From: Promineifilum sp.
GTDB taxonomy: Bacteria > Chloroflexota > Anaerolineae > Promineifilales > Promineifilaceae
DNA: 53,810 nt
NCBI GenBank assembly: GCA_019454405.1
Contig: JACFOH010000012.1
Span: forward strand, 1 to 53,810
Direction of reading: 5' to 3'
In this document: positions 16,257 through 24,730 of the stretch, piece by piece
Numbering within the stretch: the stretch's first letter is position 1
Layout: each line of letters opens with the position of its first letter
Notes under the pieces: generated by a model
What the model saw: the letters and a program-made list of their open reading frames with translations, nothing else
Databases searched by the model: none
What the model was told of the DNA's origin: nothing
Translations under genes and position numbers: made by a program

Positions 16257-16838
16257 ATGAAACTTCTGTTATTGCGCTGCCCTCGTTGCAATCATGCTCT
16301 CTCGCCTGATCAGGACGATCAGGTTGTTCAATGCCCCAACTGTCGTGCCGCTGTGGCCATCAATGAGGCCGGGGTTGAATTGGTGAACGCTCATTATGCG
16401 GCGCCTTCGGGAAATCCTTCCCACTGGCTGCCGTTCTGGGTCTACCTGGGCCAGGTGACGATCCGTGAGCGCAAGACGCAGGGGGGCCGCTCGGCCGAGC
16501 AAGAAGCTCAGGCCTTTTGGGCCCGCCCGCGCCGGCTATACATCCCCGCCTGGGGTATCGATCTTCGCCAGGCGCGCGATATGATTTCATTGCTCATTCA
16601 AAAGCAACCTTCGCTGGAAGCAATAGACCCTCCAGCGGGCACATCGTTCGAGCCGGCCGTCGTGACTCCGGCGGACGGCCGCAAGCTGCTGGAGTTGGTC
16701 ATCGTTTCAATTGAGGCAGCGCGCAAGGATTGGATGGAATCGCTGGATTACGACCTAAGGCTTGACAGCGAAGCGCTATGGCTATTCCCTGCCACTCGAA
16801 AAGGAAACGAATGGCAGTTGTTATTAAAGAAGTTCTAG
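16257..16838 (+). CDS. zinc-ribbon protein C of the three-gene cluster
   Basis: A 193-residue soluble protein, four bases after gene B. The zinc ribbon CPRC-x15-CPNC is followed by one aromatic-strand domain that begins HWLPFWVYLGQVTI, comparable with the P-F-W strand in protein B, and has YIPAWGIDLRQARDM. No membrane helix is present, so C appears to be the cytoplasmic member of the set. It ends WQLLLKKF with no recognised enzyme motif. The ribbons of all three proteins have the same 15-residue spacing, which supports a common origin by duplication. Confidence 0.65.
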   Translation: MKLLLLRCPRCNHALSPDQDDQVVQCPNCRAAVAINEAGVELVNAHYAAPSGNPSHWLPFWVYLGQVTIRERKTQGGRSAEQEAQAFWARPRRLYIPAWGIDLRQARDMISLLIQKQPSLEAIDPPAGTSFEPAVVTPADGRKLLELVIVSIEAARKDWMESLDYDLRLDSEALWLFPATRKGNEWQLLLKKF

Positions 16839-16871
16839 ACAATACATCCGCACACGTCATACATATACACC

Positions 16872-16891
16872 ATATATATATATATATATAA
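16872..16891. repeat. (AT)n simple-sequence repeat before ridA
   Basis: An uninterrupted run of alternating A and T (about 9.5 repeats) lies between the zinc-ribbon cluster and the AAAGGGAG ribosome-binding site of ridA. It includes TATATA/TATAAA hexamers that could act as a -10 box. Slippage would change promoter spacing. Confidence 0.85.
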
Positions 16892-16904
16892 AGGGAGAAT
16901 ACAT

Positions 16905-17291
16905 ATGGATAAGCATCGAATTCACACAGACAACGCCCCCGCAGCCATCGGCCCCTATTCCCAGGGGATTCGCATCGGCAACCTCGTATTCACAGCCGGA
17001 CAAATGGGTTACACCCCCGCCGGCGAGCCGGCCGGAGAAGATATTGCCACCCAGACTGAGCAGGTTCTCAATAACCTGAGCGCTATCCTGGAAGCCGCCG
17101 GCACAGATATGGCCCATGTCGTCAAGACGACCGTCTTCCTGCAAAGCATGGGGGACTTCGCGACTATGAACGCCATCTACGCCCGCTATTTCACCGAACC
17201 TTTCCCGGCCCGCACCACCGTCGAAGCTGCCGCGCTACCCCGCAACGTGCTGGTAGAGATCGAATGCGTGGCCGTTCTGCCGGAGGGTTAG
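16905..17291 (+). CDS. ridA: RidA family enamine/imine deaminase
   Basis: A 128-residue protein of the YjgF/YER057c/UK114 family, full length. RidA trimers hydrolyse the reactive 2-aminoacrylate made by PLP enzymes, protecting other PLP enzymes. The landmarks are AIGPYSQGIRIGNLVFTAGQ, VVKTTVFLQSM, and the active-site Arg103 in FPARTTVEAAALPRNVLVEI. The ribosome-binding site AAAGGGAG lies seven to eight bases before the ATG, just after the AT repeat. It could have its own promoter in that repeat or be read through from the zinc-ribbon genes. The following response regulator starts 21 bases later, so the two may be co-transcribed. Confidence 0.93.
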   Translation: MDKHRIHTDNAPAAIGPYSQGIRIGNLVFTAGQMGYTPAGEPAGEDIATQTEQVLNNLSAILEAAGTDMAHVVKTTVFLQSMGDFATMNAIYARYFTEPFPARTTVEAAALPRNVLVEIECVAVLPEG

Positions 17292-17312
17292 CTCGCCCGC
17301 CCGCCTTCATCC

Positions 17313-17996
17313 ATGGCTGATACTATCCTGGTGGCCGACGACGAGGCCAGCATCCGCGATCTGGCCCGGCTCTACCTGGAGAAAGAAGGCTTTCACGTGC
17401 ATACAGCCGTGAACGGGGCGGAAGCATTGGCACAGGCCGAGAGCGACCCGCCCGCCCTTCTGGTCCTCGATCTCATGATGCCGGAGATGGATGGTTGGGA
17501 GGTCTGTCGCCGGCTGCGCGCCAGGAGCGATCTACCGATCCTCGTCCTGACTGCCCGCGATCAGGATATCGACAAGATCGTCACCCTGGAGATGGGCGCA
17601 GATGACTACCTGACCAAACCGTTCAACCCGCGTGAACTGGTCGCGCGGGTTCGGGCCATCCTCAGGCGAGCCGGCAGCGGCCGCCCTGCCCAGGACAAGC
17701 TACGCCATATCGGCCGCGTCACTATTGATCCGACCGCTCGCCAGGTAACCGTCGGCGGAGAACCCATCAATCTACGAGGCAGGGAATTTGACTTGCTGCT
17801 GGCGCTGGCCGACCATCCCAACCAGGTTCTCTCGCGTGATCAGCTGCTCGAGTTGGCCTGGGGCTACGACTATGCCGGACAGACGCGTACTGTCGATGTC
17901 CATGTGGCCCAGTTGCGCGACCGGTTGAGCGGCAGCGACGTCGAGATCGAGACAGTCTGGGGCCACGGCTACAAGCTGGGCGTGCGCGACGAGTAG
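17313..17996 (+). CDS. OmpR/PhoB-family response regulator
   Basis: A 227-residue DNA-binding response regulator. The receiver domain (1-120) has the acidic pocket VADDE, phosphoacceptor Asp53 in LVLDLMMPEMDG, the conserved Thr80 and Lys102 (DYLTKPF). The C-terminal winged helix (about 130-225) has the family ending TVDVHVAQLRDRL and VWGHGYKLG. No kinase gene is adjacent, but a HAMP-type sensor kinase lies 5.3 kb downstream past the phosphonate-type transporter genes. The two probably form one system that flanks the genes it controls. I infer a PhoB-like role in phosphorus response from position only. Confidence 0.9.
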   Translation: MADTILVADDEASIRDLARLYLEKEGFHVHTAVNGAEALAQAESDPPALLVLDLMMPEMDGWEVCRRLRARSDLPILVLTARDQDIDKIVTLEMGADDYLTKPFNPRELVARVRAILRRAGSGRPAQDKLRHIGRVTIDPTARQVTVGGEPINLRGREFDLLLALADHPNQVLSRDQLLELAWGYDYAGQTRTVDVHVAQLRDRLSGSDVEIETVWGHGYKLGVRDE

Positions 17997-18018
17997 CCTC
18001 ACCCAATCCCGTTTACCA

Positions 18019-18045
18019 GCCGGCGCTGCCGGCCATTTATCATTC
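18019..18045 (+). terminator. weak terminator-like hairpin after the response regulator
   Basis: GCCGGC-GCT-GCCGGC forms a tight six-bp stem (18019-18033), followed by CATTTATCATT. The stem is GC-rich but short and the U-run is interrupted, so it may only reduce read-through into the phosphatase gene. Confidence 0.35.
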
Positions 18046-18059
18046 GGAATCATCCAATT

Positions 18060-18683
18060 ATGACTCAAATTTCCCTCGTACGGCACGGGCTAGTCTACAA
18101 CCCCGGCCAGATCTATTATGGGCGCTTGCCCGGTTTCGGTCTGGCTGAATTGGGGCGCGAGCAAGCTGAGGCCGCCGGGCGTGCCCTGGCCGTTGAACCG
18201 GTCGCCGCCGTTTACCATAGCCCGATGCAGCGCGCGGCCGAAACGGCCGCCATCGTCCATTCCCTGTGTTCCGCCGATGCTCCGATGGCGGCTTGCGAAC
18301 TCCTGAACGAAGTTCATTCCTCTTTCGATGGTCTTTCGGTGGAGGAGATGGAGCGGCGCGGCTGGGATTTCTATCGCGACAAAGTTCCTGGATTCGAACA
18401 GCCGGAACATATCCTGGCTCGTATCCTCCAGTTTTTTGACGAAGCGCGCGCGCAATACCCCAACCAACATGTTGTCGGCGTCAGTCACGCCGATCCGATC
18501 GCGTTCGCCGTCATGTGGGCATGCGACCTTCATCCGGCGGCCGATCACCGGAAGCATTTATCCGAGTGCGGCGTTATAGATAACTACCCATCGCCGGCGT
18601 CTATCTCCACTTTCACGTTTGCTGAGGGCGATGAGCGAAAGCTAATCAGCTTCCGGTACGTCGCGCCCTTCAATAAAGCCTGA
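18060..18683 (+). CDS. histidine phosphatase family protein (phosphoglycerate-mutase-like)
   Basis: A 207-residue cytoplasmic phosphatase of the histidine phosphatase superfamily. The catalytic motif is LVRHG at residues 6-10 with His8. YHSPMQRAAETAAIV carries the conserved arginine, VNEVHSSFDG-like residues follow, and the second histidine lies in VVGVSHADPIA. The sequence YNPGQIYYGRLPGFGLAELG is typical of the MSMEG_4193-like group, which act on small phosphoesters; the substrate is not known. Its place between the regulator and the phosphonate-type transporter suggests a link to phosphorus metabolism, but it may simply be a neighbour. Confidence 0.85.
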   Translation: MTQISLVRHGLVYNPGQIYYGRLPGFGLAELGREQAEAAGRALAVEPVAAVYHSPMQRAAETAAIVHSLCSADAPMAACELLNEVHSSFDGLSVEEMERRGWDFYRDKVPGFEQPEHILARILQFFDEARAQYPNQHVVGVSHADPIAFAVMWACDLHPAADHRKHLSECGVIDNYPSPASISTFTFAEGDERKLISFRYVAPFNKA

Positions 18684-18728
18684 TTCAGGCGCCTAATCTC
18701 CATCTAACGAGCAATTACCTCAAAATAG

Positions 18729-18757
18729 TTGGCAATCTCGGGCGAGGGATTTATTAT
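18729..18757 (+). promoter_or_regulatory. promoter of the phosphonate-type ABC transporter
   Basis: TTGGCA and TATTAT are separated by exactly 17 bases. The predicted start is near 18764, giving a leader of about 95 bases that ends in a strong GGAGGAGG ribosome-binding site. CTCGCG and CGCGAG in the leader can pair into a short hairpin. No clear PhoB-type direct repeats are visible. Confidence 0.65.
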
Positions 18758-18858
18758 TATTTTGCCTCGCGTCGAGCTCGATTGGTGTCGCGAGACTCAA
18801 AGGGCAAATATGTCTTTTGGAGGTACCTTTTTAACCCATTCACCTGGAGGAGGTAGGA

Positions 18859-19761
18859 ATGAGAACCCGTAGAATCATTTTGTTGGTTGGGATATTGACC
18901 CTTCTCGTAACGGCCCTGGCTGCCTGTGGCGGCGGTGGCTCCAAACTCGGTACGGCCAAGAACCCCATTGTGATGTCCTTCGTGCCCTCAGGCGACACCC
19001 AGGATATCATCGCCAGCGGCGACGCTCTGGCGAAAATGATATCGGATCGCACCGGTCTGACCGTCACATCCAATGTTGGCACGGATTTCTCGTCCGTCCG
19101 CGAAGCGATGTGCGCCGGCAAGGCCCATATCGGCTGGCTCAATACGTTCAACTACGTGCTGGCCAATGAACAGTGCGGCGTCGACGCTGGCATGGTGACC
19201 TCTCGTTTCGGGAAGTCCAGCTACGCTGGGCAGATCATCGTCCGGGCCGACAGCGGCATCAAGACGATCGAGGACTTGAAAGGCAAGGTGATGTGCTGGG
19301 TCGATCCTGCGTCCACCTCCGGCTACATCATTCCGCGCATCATGCTGGCCGCCAACGGGCTGGATCCCGACAAGGACTTCAGCCAGACGGTTGAGGCAGG
19401 CTCGCACAACAACGTCGTAACGCAAGTCTACAACGGTGATTGCGACGCCGGCGCGACCTTCTCCGACGCCCGTACCGGCATCGAGAAGGAATTCCCGGAC
19501 GTGCTGGAAAAGGTCGTCGTCCTGGCCACCACCAGCGACATTCCTAACGACAGTGTATCCTTCATCAAGGACTTCCCGGCCGAGATGCGCACCAAGATCA
19601 TCGATGCACTGCTCGACATTTCCGCTTCACCCGAAGGTCAGGAAGCTCTGAATACGCTCTATAATATCGAGAGCCTGGTCAAGGCCGATGATTCCTTCTA
19701 TGATACTTTCCGCGCCGATCTGAGCCGCGCCGGTATCAATATCGAAGAACTGGCCAAGTAA
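18859..19761 (+). CDS. phnD: PhnD-type substrate-binding lipoprotein (phosphate/phosphite/phosphonate)
   Basis: A 300-residue extracytoplasmic binding protein. The first 23 residues form a lipoprotein signal with lipobox LAAC (Cys23), so the protein is membrane-anchored. The mature domain starts with the PhnD-family pattern IVMSFVPSGDTQDI. It has the ligand-binding serine/threonine loop WVDPASTSGYIIP (anion-binding residues in characterised PhnD-type proteins) and then NGDCDAGATFSDART. Family members bind phosphonates, phosphite or hypophosphite; which one cannot be told here. Strong ribosome-binding site GGAGGAGG seven bases upstream. A hairpin after the stop codon separates it from the ATPase gene, consistent with higher expression of the binding protein. 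Confidence 0.9.
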   Translation: MRTRRIILLVGILTLLVTALAACGGGGSKLGTAKNPIVMSFVPSGDTQDIIASGDALAKMISDRTGLTVTSNVGTDFSSVREAMCAGKAHIGWLNTFNYVLANEQCGVDAGMVTSRFGKSSYAGQIIVRADSGIKTIEDLKGKVMCWVDPASTSGYIIPRIMLAANGLDPDKDFSQTVEAGSHNNVVTQVYNGDCDAGATFSDARTGIEKEFPDVLEKVVVLATTSDIPNDSVSFIKDFPAEMRTKIIDALLDISASPEGQEALNTLYNIESLVKADDSFYDTFRADLSRAGINIEELAK

Positions 19762-19780
19762 CGTTTGTTTTCGTTTGATT

Positions 19781-19821
19781 TGACCCGGAAGTCATCACGA
19801 CTTCCGGGTCATTGTTTCTGG
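19781..19821 (+). terminator. attenuator hairpin between binding protein and ATPase genes
   Basis: A 12-bp perfect stem (19781-19792 with 19800-19811, core GACCCGGAAGT) with a seven-base loop, followed by TTGTTTCTGG. It lies 20 bases after the phnD stop and 30 bases before the ATPase ribosome-binding site. The U-run is broken, so partial termination is likely. Confidence 0.65.
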
Positions 19822-19850
19822 CGCACCTGGCCCCAGACGAAGGAGCTTCC

Positions 19851-20624
19851 GTGCTTCGCGTTCAAAACCTGACCAAAGTATTCCCGGACGGCACTGTCGC
19901 CCTCCATGACGTTAGTTTCGACGTCCAGGAAGGCGAGTTTCTGGTCATCATCGGCCTGTCCGGCTCCGGCAAGTCGACCCTCTTGCGCTGCATCAACCGC
20001 CTTATCGACCCCACATCGGGTACTGTTCACTGGAAAGATCAGAACATCACCGCCGCGCGAGGGGCCGAGCTGCGATCCATCCGCCGGCAAATCGGCATGA
20101 TCTTCCAGCATTTCAATCTGATCAAGCGCAGCAGTGTCACAACCAATGTGTTATCCGGCCGGCTAGGTTACGCTCACCCGTTCTGGAGCCTCTTCGGCCG
20201 CTTCACGCCCGAGGATCGCCAACGGGCAATGGCCGCTCTGGAGCGCGTCGGCATCCCCGACAAGGCCGACAATCGCGCCGATCAGCTTTCGGGTGGACAG
20301 CAGCAGCGTGTCGGCATCGCCCGTGCCCTGATGCAGGAACCTGAACTATTGTTGGCCGACGAACCCGTCGCCAGCCTAGATCCCGTCCTATCACATTCTA
20401 TTCTGCGTTATCTGGAACTGTTGAATCAGCAGGACGGCATTACTGTTTTGTGCAGCCTGCACTTTTTGGACCTCGTTCATCGTTACGCCACCCGCGTTGT
20501 GGGGCTGAAAGATGGCGTACTCGTCTTCGATGGCCTACCGTCCGAATTAACCCCTCAGAAATTCAAAGAGGTGTACGGCGAAGAGGCAGAAATGGTCTCG
20601 GTGGCACCTCACGATGACGTCTGA
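19851..20624 (+). CDS. phnC: PhnC-type ABC transporter ATPase
   Basis: A 257-residue ATPase. The GTG start at 19851 is chosen because AAGGAG lies five bases upstream and the protein then begins [11 protein letters not shown], as in the family; an upstream TTG lies inside the attenuator. Walker A is GLSGSGKS at 35-42. The signature [15 protein letters not shown], Walker [14 protein letters not shown] and the H-loop region CSLHFLDL are all intact. It should power the uptake of the anion delivered by the neighbouring lipoprotein. Its stop overlaps the start of the permease gene by 11 bases. Confidence 0.93.
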   Translation: MLRVQNLTKVFPDGTVALHDVSFDVQEGEFLVIIGLSGSGKSTLLRCINRLIDPTSGTVHWKDQNITAARGAELRSIRRQIGMIFQHFNLIKRSSVTTNVLSGRLGYAHPFWSLFGRFTPEDRQRAMAALERVGIPDKADNRADQLSGGQQQRVGIARALMQEPELLLADEPVASLDPVLSHSILRYLELLNQQDGITVLCSLHFLDLVHRYATRVVGLKDGVLVFDGLPSELTPQKFKEVYGEEAEMVSVAPHDDV

Positions 20625-23172
20625 AAACAAGCCTCGACAAAACCCCTGGCTGCCGGCGCTCCTCTCCCTGATAATCCCAGGGGGCGGCCAGTTCATTCTG
20701 CATCAAAAATCACGAGGGGTCGCCCTCTTTATCACCTTTTTCCTGTTGCTGGCGCTGGTCCTGTGGATCAAGGTCTATGTCCTGCTCATCCCGCTGCTGT
20801 TGCTGTTGCTATGGATGGGCCGGGACGCCTACCAGCTGGCCAAAGGCCGCCAGCCAGGCTGGGGGGCCTCCCTGCTCCTGGCCGGTATCGTTCTTTACGG
20901 CGCGGCCACGATTGTGACCGACGTGCGGCCGGCGCGCATGATCACAGGCCTGCCCAGCGTCCAGCCCTATCTACGCTCGCTGCTTCATCCTGAGCTTCTC
21001 GAACAACCGACCAAGGATCTCGTCGGCGTATCACCGGTCATGGTTCCGTGCGTCGACCCGCTGCCGGAACCTAATCGCAAGCCAACGATATCTCCTGCCA
21101 TCACTCCAGGCAGCCCCTGCGCTGAAGTGGGCGACCTCCTAACGATCACGGGCGAAGGATTCGAGCCGAACGTCCCCGGAGAAGTCCAATGGATCGATCC
21201 TCTGGGAACGCCGCGTCGGGCATTTCTGGACGACCAGCAAGTATTCTTTGAAGCAGATGCGAACGGCCGCTTCGAGGTTACCCTACGCGTGCCCCAGGCA
21301 GTGCCGCTGACTTCACAGCCCGGCCCCGGCCAGACGTTGACTCACGCGGTGCGTGCCGTGCAGCAAATCCCCTCCGGTACCTGGCAGCCCACCGAGACGT
21401 TAAGCCTTGTCATCGAGAAGATCGGCGAGACGCTGGCTCTGGCTTTCCTGTCCACGGTGCTGGGCGTGATCTTCGCCGTGCCGGTCAGCTTCCTGGCCGC
21501 ACGCAACCTGATGGGCGGCAGCCCGGTCACGCTGTTCATCTATAACGTGGTGCGGGCGATCCTGAATATTATCCGCTCCATCGAAACGCTCATCTGGGCC
21601 ATTATTTTCGCGGTCTGGGTTGGCCTTGGTCCATTCGCCGGCACGCTGGCGTTGTGGTTCCACACCGTCGCCGCGCTGGCCAAACTCTATTCAGAATCGA
21701 TCGAGAGCATCGACCCCGGCCCCATCGAAGCTATCCGAGCTACCGGGGCAAGCTGGCCGCAAATGGTCGTCTATGCGGTCCTGCCGCAGATCCTGCCCAC
21801 GTTCACATCGTTTACGCTCTACCGCTTCGACATCAATGTGCGTATGTCGACCGTCATCGGTCTGGTGAGCGATGCTGGTCTGGGTTTCCTGGTCATCCAG
21901 TGGGTGCGGCTGAATCGTTTTTCAGCCATGGCCACGGCCATCATCGCCATCGTCATCGTCGTCGCCGTGCTGGATTACCTTTCCGGTTGGCTGCGCGAGC
22001 GCATCATCCAGGGACGACCGATTATCAGCGACAAAAGCCCGCCCGTCCGCGCGATCTTGCGAGTACTCATTGTCGTCGGCTTCGTAGCCGCGTTTGCCTG
22101 GTCCTGGCGCGTGGCCAAGATCGATCTGGTGAAGCTGGTCACGGGTGCGCCCGACGGATTGGCTCTGGCACGTGAATTCGCTGTCCCCGACCTCTTCACG
22201 CGGCCAAAGGAGACTACGGCCATCAGTGCGCCGATCGTCGTACCTTGTGGCCCAGTCGAATCGTCCATCCCGGCCGACCCTACCTTGTCGTTATCGGCCA
22301 CTTGTGGCAATCCCGGCGATCCCCTAACCATCACCGGAACCGGCCTGCCGCCCAACCGCACGGTCTCCATTCGCTGGACGTTGCCGGACGGCGCCTACCT
22401 GCGCATCAAATCCAACTGCTGCGATACGGACGCCGCAGGCAATGTCGTGCTGGAGACGACCATCAACCCCATCATCGTGATGGAAGAGGATCAAACCGAG
22501 CCGGCACGAGTCGAAATCACCTACGACGACGCCGGCGGCCGCCTGCATCTCAGCGACACAGTCAAGAGAGTTGTCGAGCTGTCCATCGTCACGCTACTCA
22601 TGGCGCTGATGGCCACGACCGTTGGAGCCTTTTTCGCCATCCCGCTCAGTTTTCTGGCGGCGCGTAATGTCATGGGTGACACTTTGCCAGGTCGGACCAT
22701 TTATTACGCTCTGCGCACGTTCTTCAACATTACCCGATCGATCGAACCGTTGATCCTGGTGCTCATCGCCGCCACATGGGTTGGCGCGGGAGCGTTCGCC
22801 GGTGTTTTGGCGCTGGCCCTCAACAATATACCCAACCTCGGCAAGCTCTTCTCGGAAACCATCGAGGAGATCGATCCCGGCCCGGTCGAAGCGATCACGG
22901 CCACTGGTGCGACCCGCATGCAATCGCTGATCTACGCCGTCGTGCCACAGCTCGTGCCGCCGTTCCTGGCATTCATCCTTTACCAATGGGACATCAACAT
23001 CCGCATGTCGACCGTCATCGGTTTCGTCGGCGGCGGCGGCATTGGCCAGCAGTTCCGCATCTGGGTCAGTCTGAACCAGTACAGCGCTGCCGGCACGGCT
23101 ATCTGGGCCATCGTGGTCATGGTCTGGACCATGGACTACCTAAGCGCCAAGGCTCGCGAGCGGCTTGTGTAG
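20614..23172 (+). CDS. phnE: double PhnE-type permease with two Ig-like ectodomains
   Basis: An 852-residue single chain that contains two complete PhnE permease domains, where PhnE proteins usually have about 260-280 residues and dimerise. Order: N-terminal hydrophobic hairpin region with SLIIPGGGQFILHQKSRG (15-105); Ig/TIG-like domain 1 (about 155-255, GDLLTITGEGFEPN); permease 1 (about 265-465) with coupling loop IDPGPIEAIRATGASW; one helix (482-500); Ig/TIG-like domain 2 (about 545-645, GDPLTITGTGLPPN); permease 2 (about 650-850) with coupling loop IDPGPVEAITATGATR. Each Ig-like domain is preceded by a cysteine pair (146/169 and 545/564) that could form a disulfide outside the cell. The two halves are clear internal duplicates. 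The start overlaps phnC, and a strong terminator follows. Confidence 0.92.
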   Translation: MTSENKPRQNPWLPALLSLIIPGGGQFILHQKSRGVALFITFFLLLALVLWIKVYVLLIPLLLLLLWMGRDAYQLAKGRQPGWGASLLLAGIVLYGAATIVTDVRPARMITGLPSVQPYLRSLLHPELLEQPTKDLVGVSPVMVPCVDPLPEPNRKPTISPAITPGSPCAEVGDLLTITGEGFEPNVPGEVQWIDPLGTPRRAFLDDQQVFFEADANGRFEVTLRVPQAVPLTSQPGPGQTLTHAVRAVQQIPSGTWQPTETLSLVIEKIGETLALAFLSTVLGVIFAVPVSFLAARNLMGGSPVTLFIYNVVRAILNIIRSIETLIWAIIFAVWVGLGPFAGTLALWFHTVAALAKLYSESIESIDPGPIEAIRATGASWPQMVVYAVLPQILPTFTSFTLYRFDINVRMSTVIGLVSDAGLGFLVIQWVRLNRFSAMATAIIAIVIVVAVLDYLSGWLRERIIQGRPIISDKSPPVRAILRVLIVVGFVAAFAWSWRVAKIDLVKLVTGAPDGLALAREFAVPDLFTRPKETTAISAPIVVPCGPVESSIPADPTLSLSATCGNPGDPLTITGTGLPPNRTVSIRWTLPDGAYLRIKSNCCDTDAAGNVVLETTINPIIVMEEDQTEPARVEITYDDAGGRLHLSDTVKRVVELSIVTLLMALMATTVGAFFAIPLSFLAARNVMGDTLPGRTIYYALRTFFNITRSIEPLILVLIAATWVGAGAFAGVLALALNNIPNLGKLFSETIEEIDPGPVEAITATGATRMQSLIYAVVPQLVPPFLAFILYQWDINIRMSTVIGFVGGGGIGQQFRIWVSLNQYSAAGTAIWAIVVMVWTMDYLSAKARERLV

Positions 23173-23197
23173 AACGCCCAAACGCGCAGATTCGCTC

Positions 23198-23235
23198 AAC
23201 CCGATGGTTCGTGCCTGAACCATCGGGTTTTTTAT
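23198..23235 (+). terminator. intrinsic terminator after the phosphonate-type transporter
   Basis: A perfect 13-bp stem AACCCGATGGTTC / GAACCATCGGGTT with a six-base loop, followed by TTTTATTT. It lies 26 bases after the permease stop codon, so the sensor kinase gene needs its own promoter. Confidence 0.93.
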
Positions 23236-23290
23236 TTAATATCAGGCGCGATTTCTTTGCACTCCCTCTTCTTTGGATAAACTCCCCATC

Positions 23291-24730
23291 ATGGTTAGCA
23301 CGCTACGCGGCCGTTTGTTATGGTCCTATATCGCGGTGATCCTGGCCGCCTTGCTGTTTATCGCCATCACGTTGTTCGGCTTCGCCACCGTCTCCGGCGC
23401 CCGCCTGCTCTCGCCTCTCGAGCGCCTCACGGCCATCAGCCGCACCAACCAGCGCGAACTGCTCCAACTATGGGAGCTAGGCGCGGACGGGGAAGCGCTG
23501 CAAGGCTTGCTGTTCTCGACGGCTAATCAAGCTGACGTGCGCGTTCTCGTCGTCGACACGAGCATCCAGGAGATCATCTTCGACACGGCCACCGACGATA
23601 ATTGGATCGGCGAAAAACTGACAGGGGTGCAACAACCTGAGCGTTTGGGGTTAACCAACGTCGCCCGCGGCAGCATCTTCGGCACATTTATCCATCCCAA
23701 CGGTTCCCGATGGCTGGTCTTTGCCGAGCCAAACATCGCGCTCGGCCGAGCGCTCATCTTCTATGCCCAACCGGAGCCGACCGCGGGAGAGTTCTTTCGA
23801 GAGTTCTTCCTGCAGCCGCTCATCATCGCCGGAGCGCTGGCGCTGCTGCTGGCGATCCTGCTGGCGGCCGTGATCTCTCGCTCTGTGGCCGATCCCTTAC
23901 GCAGGATGGCATCGGCGGCCGAAGCCATCGCCCGCGGCGACTATGACCAGCGTGTTCCGCAGAAAGGGCCAGGCGAGGTACGGCGTGTAGCGGAAAGCTT
24001 CAACAGCATGGCCGCCCAGGTGAAGGCGTCGCAGCAGGCTCAACGCGACTTCGTGGCCAACGTCTCCCACGATCTAAAGACGCCGCTGACAGCCATCAGC
24101 GGCTGGAGCCAGGCGTTGCTCGACGGCGCGGCCGATTCGCCCGAAGATCGGGACCGCGCGGCCCAAACGATCTACGACGAAGCCGATCGTATGGCGCGTA
24201 TGGTCAACGAATTGCTCGACCTGGCGCGCCTCGAATCGGGCCAGATTCAGATAACGATGCAGCGCGTCGATCTGGGCGAAGTGTTGGCCGATGTCCATCG
24301 CAGTCTGCTGCCCCGAGCCTATGCGCGACGGATCGATCTGACACTTGATGCGCCAGCCGGCTTGACCGTGCTGGGCGATCCCGACCGCATCGTCCAGATC
24401 TTCACTAATCTGGCCGACAATGCACTAGCCTACACCCCTTCCGACGGGAGTGTAGGTTTATCGGCACGGCTAAATGGCGATTGGGTCGAGGGAATCGTCA
24501 CCGATACGGGCCGGGGCATTCCTGAAGAGGAATTACCGCGCGTATTCGAGCGGTTCTACCGGCTGGAGAAATCGCGCACGCGCGGGGAGGCCGGGCATGG
24601 CTCAGGGCTGGGGCTGGCCATCGTTGACGAACTGGTGGCGGCCCACAATGGCGCCATCCACGTCTCAAGCGAAGTTGGGCGAGGATCGACCTTTGTAGTA
24701 CGGTTACCGAAGGCCCCGGCGGCTCTCTAA
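23291..24730 (+). CDS. HAMP-domain sensor histidine kinase
   Basis: A 479-residue membrane sensor kinase from ATG 23291; an upstream in-frame TTG would add six residues without a ribosome-binding site. Two helices (about 13-33 and 173-195) enclose an extracytoplasmic sensing region of about 140 residues. A HAMP linker (about 196-250) and the HisKA domain follow, with phospho-accepting His260 in NVSHDLKTPLTAIS. The HATPase domain has N-box NLADNALAYTP, G1 DTGRGIPEEELPRVFERFYR and G2 GSGLGLAI. It belongs to the PhoR/BaeS type that pairs with OmpR-family regulators, making the regulator at 17313 the likely partner. The stop codon lies in a hairpin. Confidence 0.9.
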   Translation: MVSTLRGRLLWSYIAVILAALLFIAITLFGFATVSGARLLSPLERLTAISRTNQRELLQLWELGADGEALQGLLFSTANQADVRVLVVDTSIQEIIFDTATDDNWIGEKLTGVQQPERLGLTNVARGSIFGTFIHPNGSRWLVFAEPNIALGRALIFYAQPEPTAGEFFREFFLQPLIIAGALALLLAILLAAVISRSVADPLRRMASAAEAIARGDYDQRVPQKGPGEVRRVAESFNSMAAQVKASQQAQRDFVANVSHDLKTPLTAISGWSQALLDGAADSPEDRDRAAQTIYDEADRMARMVNELLDLARLESGQIQITMQRVDLGEVLADVHRSLLPRAYARRIDLTLDAPAGLTVLGDPDRIVQIFTNLADNALAYTPSDGSVGLSARLNGDWVEGIVTDTGRGIPEEELPRVFERFYRLEKSRTRGEAGHGSGLGLAIVDELVAAHNGAIHVSSEVGRGSTFVVRLPKAPAAL

